From positions 13,035,756 through 13,099,755 of the forward strand of contig OY755038.1 of the NCBI GenBank assembly GCA_963576565.1: DNA of 64,000 bases. Direction: 5' to 3'. The notes beneath the pieces were generated by a model. That model was given only the letters and a program-made list of their open reading frames with translations, was not told where the DNA came from and ran no database searches. The position numbers and the translations under genes are program-made. This DNA is from Aspidapion aeneum. Its lineage: Eukaryota; Arthropoda; Insecta; Coleoptera; Brentidae. Below are positions 1 through 10,239 of this stretch, one piece after another. Numbering within the stretch: position 1 is the first letter of the stretch; each line of letters opens with the position of its first letter.

Positions 1-1018
1 ACATCAAAACTTACAAATCTATCGCCGGGATCTAATTCGATACCTTTTAAAACCTCCACAAAATGTTCCGAGTTTTTGACAAAATATTCGGACTTACCCT
101 GTAGTGGTTGAATTATGTCCAACAAAAACCTCGACAAAGTGCTGGTCGGTGAGTCCCTGGAGCTGGTAATTGGTCGCAGTGGTATATCCTTCTTATGGAT
201 CTTTGGTAATTGGTGTGGAGTCAGGGATCTAACAGCGTCCGGGATATTTTCAGCATACTTCTTCAAAGTCCTGTAGATGCGTCCTTCAATGGTGGTGGCT
301 GGATCTTTGGGTAGTTGCTTGTAGTCTCCTTTCTCCAGAACTTCTTGGATCTTTTTGTCGTAAGTCTCAACATCCATGATCACCGTTGCGTTTCCTTTGT
401 CGGCCGGTAGAATCTTGATTGATTTGTCAGCCTGCAGGTTCTTGATTGCCCGTTGTTCTTGACTGGTGATGTTTGTCTTTTGTTGCTTCTTTCTGTCCTA
501 CGTTGTTCTTACTTTATGGCGAAACTCATCAGCTTCGGGTTGAGGTGGACTAACGGTCTCTATTGCCGCAATAATTTCCAGTGTCGGTGTCTGTGCCGGT
601 GCAATGGCGAACTTAAGTCCCTTACTGAGTACCAATTCTTCGTTGGTGCTCAGAGTCCTTTTGGAGATGTTCACTATAGTGCTTGGTGTTGTTGAGTCTG
701 TTCTATCTTGAGTACGTGTCTGTAGTTTCTTAAGTTTTTCTCGGTGAGTTGATCTTATCTTCTGTCGTTCTCTGTTGCACGTACTGTCAATTTTACTCAG
801 TATCGGTTCGTAGTCTTCCTCCCATGTGTGTCGTCTAATTTCGTCAAAACGCTCCTCCATGTCGGCGTCGAAGTTGGCTTTTCTCCATCGATGGTAACTG
901 ATTTGGGACCGGATTAGTGCTTGGCTGGTCCTCTCTAAGATCTTCTTCGTTCGCACTCCCGGAAAGCTGGCTTTTAGGCGGAAACCAACCGGAATGACAC
1001 CACTGTCGCGCGCCTCGC
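1..1018 (-). pseudogene. Penelope-like element, inverted 5' half
   Basis: Reading leftwards from about 1018, one frame runs off the window edge with a single in-frame TAG at 498-500. It encodes the N-terminal part of a Penelope-like (PLE) protein, then RT fingers: 'LPADKGNATVIMD', 'HQLPKIHKKDIPLRPITSS' and 'LSRFLLDIIQPLQGKSE'. Positions 1-145 are the reverse complement of 4026-4170 in the second PLE copy. It joins head-on at 1018/1019 to a plus-strand PLE 3' end. The family copies itself by RT plus an endonuclease at target ends. Confidence 0.85.
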
Positions 1019-1481
1019 AATAATAAGGAATGTATTTACCAAACGCCCTCTTCAGGTTAGAGTAAATGAACATCTAAAAAGTACCCAATTAGGGGATATT
1101 GAAAAATCCGGTTTAGCAGAGCATTCATGGTCAAATGGTCACAGGATTCAGTGGTCAGAAGCTAAAGTTTTACATAAGGAGTCGCATTGGCGAAAACGAA
1201 AGTTTATTGAAGCTGCGTTTATAATGCAGAATAAAGAAGTTTTCAGTCAACCAAGCACGGACATACCAAACATATGGAAACCACTCCTTAAGGAAAACAG
1301 GCGTCTTAGGATTAAAAAGGGGGCGGGCCGTCACACCTGACTGCACACCAAGTAGTATAAGTAGTAGCCTAAAGACTAGATTGTTTAGTTTACACTTGAT
1401 AACGGTTAGAGATACTTACTAACCGAAACGTCGTGTTTTAAAATAAATAAAGACAATGGAAGTACGAAATTTTATTTCTAA
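1019..1481 (+). pseudogene. Penelope-like element, 3' end (GIY-YIG region, broken)
   Basis: Aligns with 5029-5524 of the other PLE copy up to the shared end 'gaaattttatttcta'. A 41-bp deletion after 'aatgtatttacc', with AAA microhomology, removes the core of the GIY-YIG endonuclease (the CGKSYVGETK part) and shifts the frame. A 6-bp insertion lies near 1160. The 3' UTR contains 'ttaaaataaataaag'. Together with 1-1018 this looks like one 5'-inverted insertion. Confidence 0.85.
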
Positions 1482-1495
1482 GCTGATTTAAGTTT

Positions 1496-2550
1496 CTAGG
1501 TCTCAATGTCAACATGATTTAACCAGATGAATTTCTCATCAAGACGCAGTCCGAGAAAGATACATGACTCAAGTCTTTCTATTTCAATATTATTTAAATA
1601 AAGTTTAATATTTGGGATATTTTTCCTTTTATGAAAAGCAATAAAATGGGTTTTTGATGAATTCAGAAGAACTTTGATTTTGGCGCCCAACGTGAGTTTT
1701 TGGCTAGTTTTTTAACATCTGATGTAATTTTTTTCGGTTTTTTGAATTTGGAATAAAGAAAAAAGTTTTTTGAATTTTTTTTTGGAAAATTTTTATGTAT
1801 TTTTTTTTCTGTGTTACAGCTAAAGCCTTTCAGTGGCTGTCGGTGGCTTTGACACCCAATCATTTTTTTTACTATAAAACAGGATTTTCCATCATCATTG
1901 GTTTTTGGAAATGTTTAGGAATCTTTTAGAATTTTATTTTGTTTATTAGTCAATTTTTTTTTTGGTTTTTTAATTACACAAATACTCTGGAAACCTCGGA
2001 AGTAGGTAGGTTTCATTGTTTGGCTACAACGTTTGAGTTGAACTGTATTTTAATTAAGATCTTCTTTGTAAAACATTGATATTAAAACACTGTGGCGCTT
2101 AAAATTTTCTTATTTCTGAACCCCCCCCCCCTTCTCCACTGTATAAAAGTTACCGGGCATATCAATGTTTTACCTAGCTGGAAAATACAGTTCTGCTTTC
2201 AGATATTTGTTAATTATTCAGTAATTTTTTGTGTCACAAATTGGCACAGTGATACCGTTCTATTTACAGTGTCACAAAATGTCACCCAACGCATTTTAAT
2301 TGGCCACAATTGGCTGATACACCAGCAAGAAAATGATTTGAGAACCTCGTTGCAAGCATCCTCCAACTCTTGCATGGTGTCTGCTGAAACGGTAATGGTG
2401 GAATCATCTGCTAACTGGAAGAGTTCGATGCTAGCATTATCCCTTGCATGTATATGGTCTCCCAGATCATTGATAAAAAAGAGGAAAAGCAGAGGAGAAA
2501 TTACGCTTCCCTGTGGAACCCCATATTTTACAATTAACTGAAAAAAATAA
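1496..2550 (-). pseudogene. Non-LTR RT fragment split by an insertion
   Basis: Two pieces of one RT read on the minus strand. 2550-2309 carries 'YGVPQGSVISPLLF' and 'QLADDSTITVSAD' (an ADD catalytic motif) and breaks off at 'SCWCISQ'. 1680-1496 resumes with 'IKVLLNSSKTHFIAFHKRKN' and 'LGLRLDEKFIWLNHVD'. Removing 1681-2308 plus one 4-bp target copy restores a continuous frame. Jockey/CR1-type by motif style. 5'-truncated, and the N-side starts just inside the intron after the 2586 donor. It lies in sense orientation to the host gene. Confidence 0.8.
1681..2308 (+). mobile_element. Gypsy mini-copy: PBS + leader + LTR end
   Basis: 628 bp bounded by TG..CA and 4-bp flanks ATTT/ATTG, inserted in an RT. 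It begins 'tggcgcccaacgtgag', a match to the 3' end of tRNA-Lys and so a primer binding site, not an LTR start. 1681-1905 matches the gypsy leader at 61263-61488 (reverse complement); 1910-2308 resembles the U5-side end of the gypsy LTR (48020-48430, reverse complement) and ends 'ggccaca' like it. Leader and LTR end are fused with everything between missing, and there is no 5' LTR. Confidence 0.75.
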
Positions 2551-2585
2551 ACTGAATCATCAGTTGGTTCTGGTCTTAGTCTTAC

Positions 2586-2819
2586 CTGCGACACTGTCCC
2601 CTTCTTCCATTGCAAAGCTTCTTTGCTGACGACACTTCTAAGCTCAGGATCGGCTGCTAGAAGCCATTTTTTGGCGTTCTGCTCGGTGACACCATGATTC
2701 ACGTCGATTCTGAGACGAATCAACAGCGGTTGAAGAAGAACGTCCGGCAAGGACCAGAGAACGATGTCGCTAAGGCTTTTGTATTCTTCGTTTGCTTTTT
2801 TGATATCGTCGTCCGATAT
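2586..2819 (-). CDS. LRRC49: LRRC49-like exon: C-terminal helical block
   Basis: 234 nt = 78 codons, phase 0 at both ends, acceptor 'tgtttctag', donor 'gtaaga'. It encodes 'ISDDDIKKANEEYKSLSDIV' through 'WLLAADPELRSVVSKEALQW' to 'KKGTVSQ'. The open frame runs on through the donor into a retrotransposon RT fragment; that fusion is an artefact of reading through the intron. No further exon is visible to the left, so the C-terminus is outside the window. Confidence 0.8.
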
Positions 2820-2916
2820 CTAGAAACATACAGGATACTCTTGAATAACGTGCCATTATTTAAAGAGGTATATTGTAAAAAGAAACTTTATGTATGTTCT
2901 AAACGTCTTATGGATC

Positions 2917-3477
2917 GTTCATACTCGTCTTTTGTCTTGGTTTAGTCATATGTCTTGTCATAAGAAAGTTAAAACCACTGTTTCTTATGGGAGTGTTCAT
3001 ACAATGCTTTTGCTTTTGTTTTTGATTAGTCTTTGTCTTAAGAGTTGCCAACTTTCAATCCTTAGGACAACGACTAAGACGAGTGACAGACATCAGCTGA
3101 TATTTGTTGTTTTTTTTACAGGGCGTCTGAAGAGCGCAAGCGCGTGGTCGAAATTTTGAATTTACTGCTATTAATCATGTTTTTAACAGAAAATCGCAAC
3201 ATAACCTCAAAATTTTATTTGTTTTTTTTTTCTTTTTCGCTTTTGTTCTTTCGTGTCTGTGTTTCGTGCACAGATTAGCTTAAATAAGATTGTTTTGTGT
3301 AGAAAATGACTTTTGAAGAGGGCCTTTTTATTGAAATTGATTTTTTTTTCAGTGGGTTTTGACTAAGACTAATCAAAAACAAAAGACGAGTATGAACAGC
3401 CGATTTTGTTTAATACAGCTAAGACTAATCAAAGGACAAAGACTAATCAAAAACAAAAGACTAAGACGAGTATGAAC
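2917..3477. mobile_element. Palindromic MITE, TIR GTTCATACTCGTCTT
   Basis: Ends are inverted copies of 'gttcatactcgtctt'; inner sequences repeat 'gactaatcaaaaacaaaaga' on the right and its complement on the left (around 3010-3050). No coding capacity. The target duplication is unclear. It lies just 5' (in gene sense) of the exon at 2586-2819. Confidence 0.65.
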
Positions 3478-4024
3478 AATACTTTAAATTTCAAAATACA
3501 GGTTGTTAAAGATTTTCAATAAATCTCCTTTCTATTAGTATCTGTAATACTGGTCTACAGGGTGTCTGGAGATTTTCTGTGGTCCCGGTAATATCCCTTC
3601 TTAAACACGGCACAGAAAAGATATATACAGTGTGTCCACAGATTGAGTTCGGGTAAGGTATAAATGACAACAAATTTTTGATTTAGATTTTGATTTTCTG
3701 GGGATCGCTCCTGCTGGATCTTACACTAACATGTTAAAAAAATTAGACAAATCAATCAATATACAGGGTGGTTTAATAGGTTGATTTGACAAAAAGTATT
3801 AAAAGTAAAGTCCCTTTGTTTTAAGAGATATCAAAAAAGTTTATTAAGAAAAGTTGCTCAGAATTAAAAGTCATAGCTGATTCTCAATTTTCAGAAAAAT
3901 CAGGTAAAAATCGTCTAAAGAAAAATATTCATAATTGACTTACAAAATCAAAGTAGGCTGATTTTTCTGAAAACTGAGAATCTTTCGTAACTTTTGATTC
4001 TAAACAACTTCTTTTTATAAAAAT

Positions 4025-5524
4025 GCAGCACTTTGTCGAGGTTTTTGTTGGACATAATTCAACCACTACAGGGTAAGTCCGAATCTTTTGTCAAAAACTC
4101 GGAACATTTTGTGGAGGTTTTAAAAGGTATCGAATTAGATCCCGGCGATAGATTTGTAAGTTTAGATGTAGAAAGTCTCTACACCAACGTGCCAATAAAT
4201 GAGTCACTCAGTATCATTAAAAACAAATTACAAACTGATGATACGCTTCACGAGAGAACAACGCTATCGGTGGAGGGGGTCTGTCTCCGTAACTCTTACT
4301 TTCAAGTGAAAGATAAGTTTTACGCGCAAAATGATGGACTCCCAATGGGTTCATCTCTTTCGCCAGTGGTAGCAAACATCTACATGGAGTGGTTCGAGGG
4401 CCATGCGATCAACACAGCAAGAGTCAAACCAAAACTATGGCTACGATACATGGATGACACATTTATTATATGGCCGGAAAATGATGACGAACTACAAAAT
4501 TTTCTACACCATTTAAACGGTATTCGACCAACAATCAAGTGCACCATGGAAATTGAAAAAGATTCGGCCTTACCTTTTTTGGATGTTCTAGTCAAACGAT
4601 TAGACAGAAACATTCAAACCACTGTATATAGGAAACCTACACACACGGGACAGTACCTAAATTTTAAGTCTAATCATTCTGTTGCAACAAAACAAGGAGT
4701 TATAAGAAGTTTGTATTTAAGAGCCGTAAATATTTGTAGTAATAATGAAGAATTAACCACAGAAATTAACAACATTAAAAAGGACTTACAACAGAATGGT
4801 TATTCCGAGAAATTAATAAACTCAACGATATTTAAAATTAAAAACAAACTAAATGTACCAAATTGTCAAAATAATAATCCGTTAGGTGTTATTAACATTC
4901 CATATGTTCAAGGGATTTCAGAAAACATAAGACGAATAGCTAAACACTATAATATAAAAACAGTATTTTCTTCGGGAAATACGATAAGAAGTTTTGTAAC
5001 TAAAACAAAACCAGACAATCCCTCAAATAATAAGGAATGTATTTACCAAATCCCGTGTGAGTGTGGTAAATCATATGTAGGTGAAACGAAACGCCCTCTT
5101 CAGGTTAGAGTAAATGAACATCTAAAAAGTACCCAATTAGGGGATATTGAAAAATCCGGTTTAGCAGATCATGCATGGTCAAATGATCACAGGATTCAGT
5201 GGTCAGAAGTTTTACATAAGGAGTCGCATTGGCGAAACCGAAAGTTTATTGAAGCTGCGTATATAATGCAGAATAAAGAAGTTTTCAGTCAACCAAGCAC
5301 GGACATACCAAACATATGGAAACCACTCCTTAAGGAAAACAGGCGTCTTAGGATTAAAAAAGGGGGCGGGCCGTCACACCTGACTGCACACCAAGTAGTA
5401 TAAGTAGTAGCCTAGAGACTAGATTGTTTAGTTTACACTTGATAACGGTTAGAGATACTTACTAACCGAAACGTCGTGTTTTAAAATAAATAAAGACAAT
5501 GGAAGTCCGAAATTTTATTTCTAC
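4025..5524 (+). mobile_element. Penelope-like element, 5'-truncated
   Basis: 1.5-kb copy starting abruptly inside the RT region and ending at the family 3' terminus 'gaaattttatttcta'. The 3' UTR (5404-5524) contains 'gataacggttagagatac' and an A-rich end with 'aaataaataaag'. Inserted into the foldback element above and antisense to the host gene. The coding part is given separately. Confidence 0.85.
4028..5403 (+). CDS. PLE reverse transcriptase + GIY-YIG endonuclease (N-terminus missing)
   Basis: About 458 codons, open throughout, with no true start because the 5' end is lost. RT part: 'FVSLDVESLYTNVPI' (first catalytic Asp), 'GLPMGSSLSPVVANIYMEWF', catalytic 'YMDD' (near 4450), 'PFLDVLV', 'YRKPTHT'. 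The linker is Lys/Asn-rich. The C-terminal GIY-YIG nuclease begins 'CIYQIPCECGKSYVGETKRP' and has 'RVNEH' and later 'FIEAAYI'. The Cys pair CECGK resembles the CCHC-like insertion seen in Penelope endonucleases. It would be complete except for the RT fingers and N-terminus, which the partner copy at 1-1018 still shows. Confidence 0.9.
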
Positions 5525-5719
5525 ACAATCATTGTCTACGAGTTTCAAACAAAGAGTCCTTTTTATAAGTTTTGCCGATATCTTCTAAAACAACGGTACT
5601 TTACTCAACACTTTTTATCAAATCAGCTTACTAAACCAAACTGTTTATTAATTGATTTGATTAAAGAAATAACATTATTTCTTCGATGACCGAACTCAAT
5701 CCGTGGACACACTGTAGAT

Positions 5720-6970
5720 AATTAACTAGCCTGTTCCAGAAATGCATTAATGGAGAAAGTTTGCTATAGAATGGATAACGTTTTACATAACAATGATACA
5801 TAAGAAAGGAAGCAGAGACGTATGTGATAATTATAGAGGAATCGCTGCGCTTAGCTGTGTTAAATACAAGAGTATATGGTAAGCTAGTGAAAAAGAGAAT
5901 TGAGGATGAATACTGTGATATTGAGGCCGAAGAACAACCTGGATTTAGTGCTGGTAGATCCACTGTGAATCACTTATTCAAAATTACACAGATAATTGAG
6001 AAAAAGACGGCACGTAATCAAGAAATACACCTCCTCTACGTAGATGTCAAGAAAGCGTACGACAGTGTACCCCAACTAAAACTTTGGGAGGCTCTCGAAA
6101 AAACCAACATTAGCATAACACTAATAAAAGCTGAAGAACTCTATAAAGACAACATAAGCAAAATAAAGAAAGGGCAGACATTATCAGAGGGGATTAAGAT
6201 TAACATCAACAAGGGTCTTAAGCAGGGTTGTTGCTTGTCATCAACATTGTTTAAGATCTATTTAAAACAAGCCCTAAAAACATGGAAAATAAATTAATTG
6301 AAGAATACGATAAGGGAGCTGGAGGTAAATCTTCTGAAAACGGAATATATGGAGGACCTTATCTTGGAACAACATCAGATAAAACAATGCAAAAAGTGCA
6401 AATATCTGGGAATGCACATCACAAATGACGGTACTTTATATAAAGAAATCAGACACAGAAATAACCAAGGAAGAAAGCAGACAAATCAACAGTATTCTCT
6501 GGGATAAGGCTGTATCAAAACAAAACCAACGTAGAATTTACAACAGCAAAATGAAAACTGTCATCAGTTATGGTAGTAAAGAATGCGGCCCTGAAAGAAA
6601 AAGCTCGCAAATCTCTTGAAGCCACTGAAATGGATTGTTGGAGACGCGCATTGCCGGAAAATTGAAATTGGAAAAAGTGAGAAATGAGAGAATTTGAGAA
6701 ATTATGGATGTTAAACACAAAGTAACAGAAGACATACATATCAACCAACTTAGATGGTATGGACACGTACAAAGAATGGCGGAAGACAGAATCCCAAAGA
6801 AAATACTAAATTGGACACCACAGGGAAGAAGAAAGAGAGCAAGACCCAGGCTGTGTAGGAGAGCAAAAAAAGACAGAGATATCAGAGAAAGAGGAATAGA
6901 TGAGAATCTCTGGACCAACCGAAACTAATGGAGACTGGAAATCCGAAGACGGCGAAGAACGTTATAGACT
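5720..6970 (+). pseudogene. Degraded non-LTR retrotransposon
   Basis: RT pieces in shifting frames: near 5790 'HKKGSRDVCDNYRGIAALS', 5930-6060 'EEQPGFSAGRSTVNHLFK' and 'VDVKKAYDSVP', 6205 'GLKQGCCLSSTLFKIYL'. The catalytic YADD segment is missing: the sequence jumps to 'NLLKTEYM' and 'CKYLGMHITNDG'. The C-terminus at 6704-6928 reads 'LRWYGHVQRMAEDRIPKKIL' and 'RRKRARPR', typical of this class. Stops and shifts occur throughout. The 3' end abuts the foldback at 6981. Confidence 0.75.
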
Positions 6971-6980
6971 GATTTATATA

Positions 6981-8312
6981 CAGGGTGTTCGGCACATGAA
7001 CCGTCAAAATTTTTTGGGATATTGTTGGGATCATTTGATACCTTTTCAACCTTGGAACTTGGGTCGTTAGACTCACGGCTAAAGAGATATGAATTTTTTA
7101 ATTTTTTTTTCTCAAATTAATCAAAATACCACCTTTAAACCCTCGTAAGCTTTTTATTAATGTGTGGAAAAGCACTATTTTTTTTTATAATTCTGTAATC
7201 TTATGCTACTTCAACTAATTAATAGATTTGCTAAAATTTATATACCAAAGGGTTTTTATTGAAGAACATTAGTGATTTTGTGAAAGAAAATCAATTTCAA
7301 AATTAAAAATTAAATCGACACTTAAAAACTTCATTTTCTTTTAAAAACGTCTCTAGTTGTAAAATACGGATATTCCGTGAGACGGGCAATAATCGTTCGG
7401 ACTTGATAAGAAAAATAATTTGATTTTTATGATCGTTTCGAACAAAATTTATAAATAAAGAACACAATACATTATTGTTAAAAGTTTAACTTTTGTTTAA
7501 GTAGGTAAACGATTATAAACATCAAATTGTTTTTCTTACCAATTCCGAACGAGTCTCGCCTTTCTGACGAAATATCCGAATTTTAAAGCAGAAATGTTTT
7601 TTTTTATCAATGTCTAGCATACCGTTAGAAAGGTAATCAACTAAAGAAGTTTTTAAAAGAAAATGAAGTTCTCAATTGTCAATACTTTTTTTTTTAATTT
7701 TGAAATTGATTTTCTTTCACAAAATCACTAATGTGTAATAAAAAAATCTCGTATGTCCCATTGGTACATCAATTTTAACAAATCTATTAATTAGTTGAAG
7801 AAGCATAAGATTCAGTGGCGCACCCAGGAATGTGTCTTGGGGGGGGGGCGACAGCTACAAAGCGCGCCCTGAAAAATCTTGCGACCAAAAAAAAAAAAAC
7901 AAAAAAAAAAAAGGTCATCATGTCTTTTTGAACCTACGCCACTGCTTGGGGTTGGGGGGGGGGGGGGGGGCCCGAAGCCTCCTGATGTCAAATTTTAAGG
8001 TATTTTTCATGTTTTATCATCACATATGTAGAAAATATATTAAAAAATCTAAGGCTTGGGGGGGGGGCAGGCCCCGGGCCCCCCCCCCTGGGTGCGCCCA
8101 TGTAAGATTACAGAATTATAACAAAAAATGGTGCTTTTCCAGACATTAATAAAAAGTTTACGAGGGTTTAAAGATAATTTGTAATTTTTTTTACAAAAAT
8201 TCAGATCTCTTTAGCCGTGACTCTTAGGACCCAAGTTCCAAGGTTGAAAAGGTAGCAAATGACCCCAACAATATCCCAAAAAATTTTGACGGTTCATGTG
8301 CCGAACACCCTG
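6981..8312. mobile_element. Foldback element, CAGGGTGTTCGG ends
   Basis: Long inverted arms (about 6981-7300 and 7690-8312) pair almost throughout: 'cagggtgttcggcacatgaa' at the left, complement at the right. Flanks are TTATATA / TATAAAT, so a TATA-type target copy is likely. No coding content. The right arm is interrupted by a hAT MITE at 7813-8101. Confidence 0.8.
7813..8101. mobile_element. hAT-type MITE, G-rich
   Basis: Ends 'cagtggcgcacccagg' and 'cctgggtgcgccc' are inverted, with 8-bp flanks ATAAGATT / GTAAGATT. The interior has long G runs (10-20) and an A-rich run. The insertion splits the right arm of the foldback: 'aagattacagaattataac' resumes directly after it. The 8-bp target and CAGTGGCG terminus fit hAT. 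Confidence 0.75.
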
Positions 8313-8679
8313 TATAAATGATGCTATAATCAAATTATACAAAAATATCTACTCCCTCTCCCATTGCAATTATTTCATTATTCATCAGGATTAAAGAATT
8401 GTTGCATGCTACATTGATTGATTGAAAAATATTCTGCCAACTAGTAGTAAATGCAAACTATCTAAATTCTTAGCAATTTCTGGTTTAATTTATTTTGCAA
8501 TATGGATAACTAATATGATATTATACAGTATGAAATAAATGTATTTTTTATTTTTTGGAAAAACGATTGTTATTTTTGACTGCCGGTTTTTTATGGAAAA
8601 TGCTTGCATAAATACTGTTTGGTTTTGAAACTTGTGTCTGCTAAAAAATGAAGTACAACCGTACAGTCTTGTGCTTTAC
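8313..8679. other. Intron stretch, nothing recognised
   Basis: AT-rich intron between the foldback and the exon at 8680. I see no open frame, repeat pair or terminus in it. Confidence 0.6.
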
Positions 8680-8894
8680 CTCTTTTTCGTTGATATTCTT
8701 TAATCCCCAGTGAGCAAGCCGGTAGATGGCATAACTGTGCCAGTCCTTGTCGCAAATCGAGTTGCCTTCGCTGTCAATCGTCAAGCTGACCAATCCCTGC
8801 ACTTCTGCCAACGCGTTTAACTGTCCGATGAAGCTTATGTTTGTTTCTTTGAAGACAAAATGATCTGCGTTCGGAAATCTATGCTTTACTTTAC
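8680..8894 (-). CDS. LRRC49: LRRC49-like exon: C-terminal LRR-like block
   Basis: 215 nt, acceptor 'gacattttcag', donor 'gtaaag'. GT + 71 codons, ending in phase 0. It encodes 'KVKHRFPNADHFVFKETNIS', 'FIGQLNALAEVQGLVSLTID' and 'YAIYRLAHWGLKNINEKE', a second LRR-like block typical of the family C-terminus. The flanking introns hold palindromic foldback elements on both sides. Confidence 0.85.
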
Positions 8895-9009
8895 CTGAAA
8901 ATGTCAAATAATTAAAACGTGATGGATCAAACACCTTCTCAACTTAAAATCATTGATCCAAAATGATGTACAGATTTAAGTCTCAATTAGGTGAAAATTC
9001 TAGCAAGTA

Positions 9010-10178
9010 CAGGGTGTCCCAAATTGGGCACTTTGAGGGGGTTTAAGGTACTTCTAGGGGAGACAGAGAAAAGCTAACCACGCATTGCGAGGCTCAAATT
9101 TCAAGGGAAGACTTATAGTGAAAATCGCATTTTGAAATATCGTCTCGTCTTTGAGCTACGGGGGCTTTTTGAAAAGTCTGCATTTTGGAGGGGTTCGTTA
9201 TTATTGGAAATATTAATTTAGAGTAAATTGCAATTTTATAGACTTTGTCACGAGGAATTCACCCGCTAAATTATATTTTAACTGTCACTTTTAGTTTTTG
9301 AGATATGACATAAAGTTGCATTTTTTCTTATGGAATGGCCTATATTTTAATTAATTTTCGAATTAGTCATTGAATTATTTTCAAAATGATGTATCATATC
9401 ATCATAGTTTCATTAAGCGGTTTAGGAGATATTCAGCTTTTTCACTTATTTCTAGTGCGCTATGATTTCCTGCTGAGGCAGGTCAAGGCACTCCAGTATT
9501 TTTATTATTTTACACAGTCAAAAATATAGTAAGCCTGGTTTGGAAAAATTATAATTCAGCTGACGGCCCTCAAAGCCTAGTTATAAAAAGTAACAAAAAT
9601 GATACATATTTCAAATAAAAATTAAAACGCTTTTGTGCAAAATAATTTCATATCAAAGCGTAATGTCAAATTGTTTAAACAATTGAAAACAATGACAAAA
9701 CGCCAAGACGCAAGGCCAACTTGATTTGCATAGTATAAGACAACAAAACTATATGAAGTAGCATTTGACCGCAAGGCTTTCACGTTAATGGCGCATGACG
9801 TCATTCAACGCACACTAGACAAAAATAGAAAACTTTAATTATCTCCGAAACCGCTCAATCAAACTACGACATATGATACATCATTTTTAAAAGAATTCAA
9901 TGACGAAATCGAAAATTATTTAAAATATAGGCCATTCCATAAGAAAAAATGCAACTTTATGTCATATCTCAAAAACTAAAAGTGACAGTTAAAATTTAAT
10001 TTAGCGGGTGAATTCCTCGTGACAAAGTCTATAAAATTGCAATTTACTCTAAATCAATATTTCCAATAATAACGAAGTTATAGACCCCCCCCAAAATACA
10101 GACTTTTCCAAAATCCCCCGTAGCTCAAAGACGAGACGATATTTCAAAATGCGCTTTTCACTATAAGTCTTCTCTTGA
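9010..10178. mobile_element. Foldback element, CAGGGTGTCCCA end, right end lost
   Basis: Left arm from 9010 ('cagggtgtcccaaattgggc'). Arms pair at 9100-9400 against 9830-10178, e.g. 'aaatatcgtctcgtctttga' and its complement. The right arm stops about 90 bp short of a matching terminus, so that end is deleted or overwritten. The central part, 9430-9830, is non-coding. Confidence 0.75.
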
Positions 10179-10239
10179 ATGCATAAATTTATGGTATACC
10201 CATGGCATTCTTACACGCCATGCTTGAAGCCAGGACCCC

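Larger units (their letters stand above)
3764..5643. mobile_element. Foldback element with nested Penelope copy
   Basis: The left arm, from 3764 ('cagggtggtttaatagg'), and the right arm, ending about 5643, are inverted copies: '...gttgatttgac' with phosphate-like matches through 'gttttaagagatatc' on the left, and the complement at 5575-5643. A Penelope copy (4025-5524) sits inside, so the foldback is older. 3840-3905 and 3957-4022 also pair. No coding sequence of its own. Confidence 0.6.

Noticed and set aside
498..1073. 191-codon minus frame as a complete gene
   Set aside because: Its first codons come from the opposite-strand 3' end of the Penelope copy across the inversion junction; the natural start is lost.
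1681..2308. Simple solo LTR of an unrelated 628-bp-LTR element
   Set aside because: Its first 225 bp match gypsy leader DNA that lies outside the LTR in the full element and its start is a tRNA-Lys primer site, so a plain solo LTR is less likely, though not excluded.
2214..2750. Single 178-codon frame
   Set aside because: A fusion of the LRRC49-like exon, intron bases and an RT fragment read through a strong donor site at 2585.
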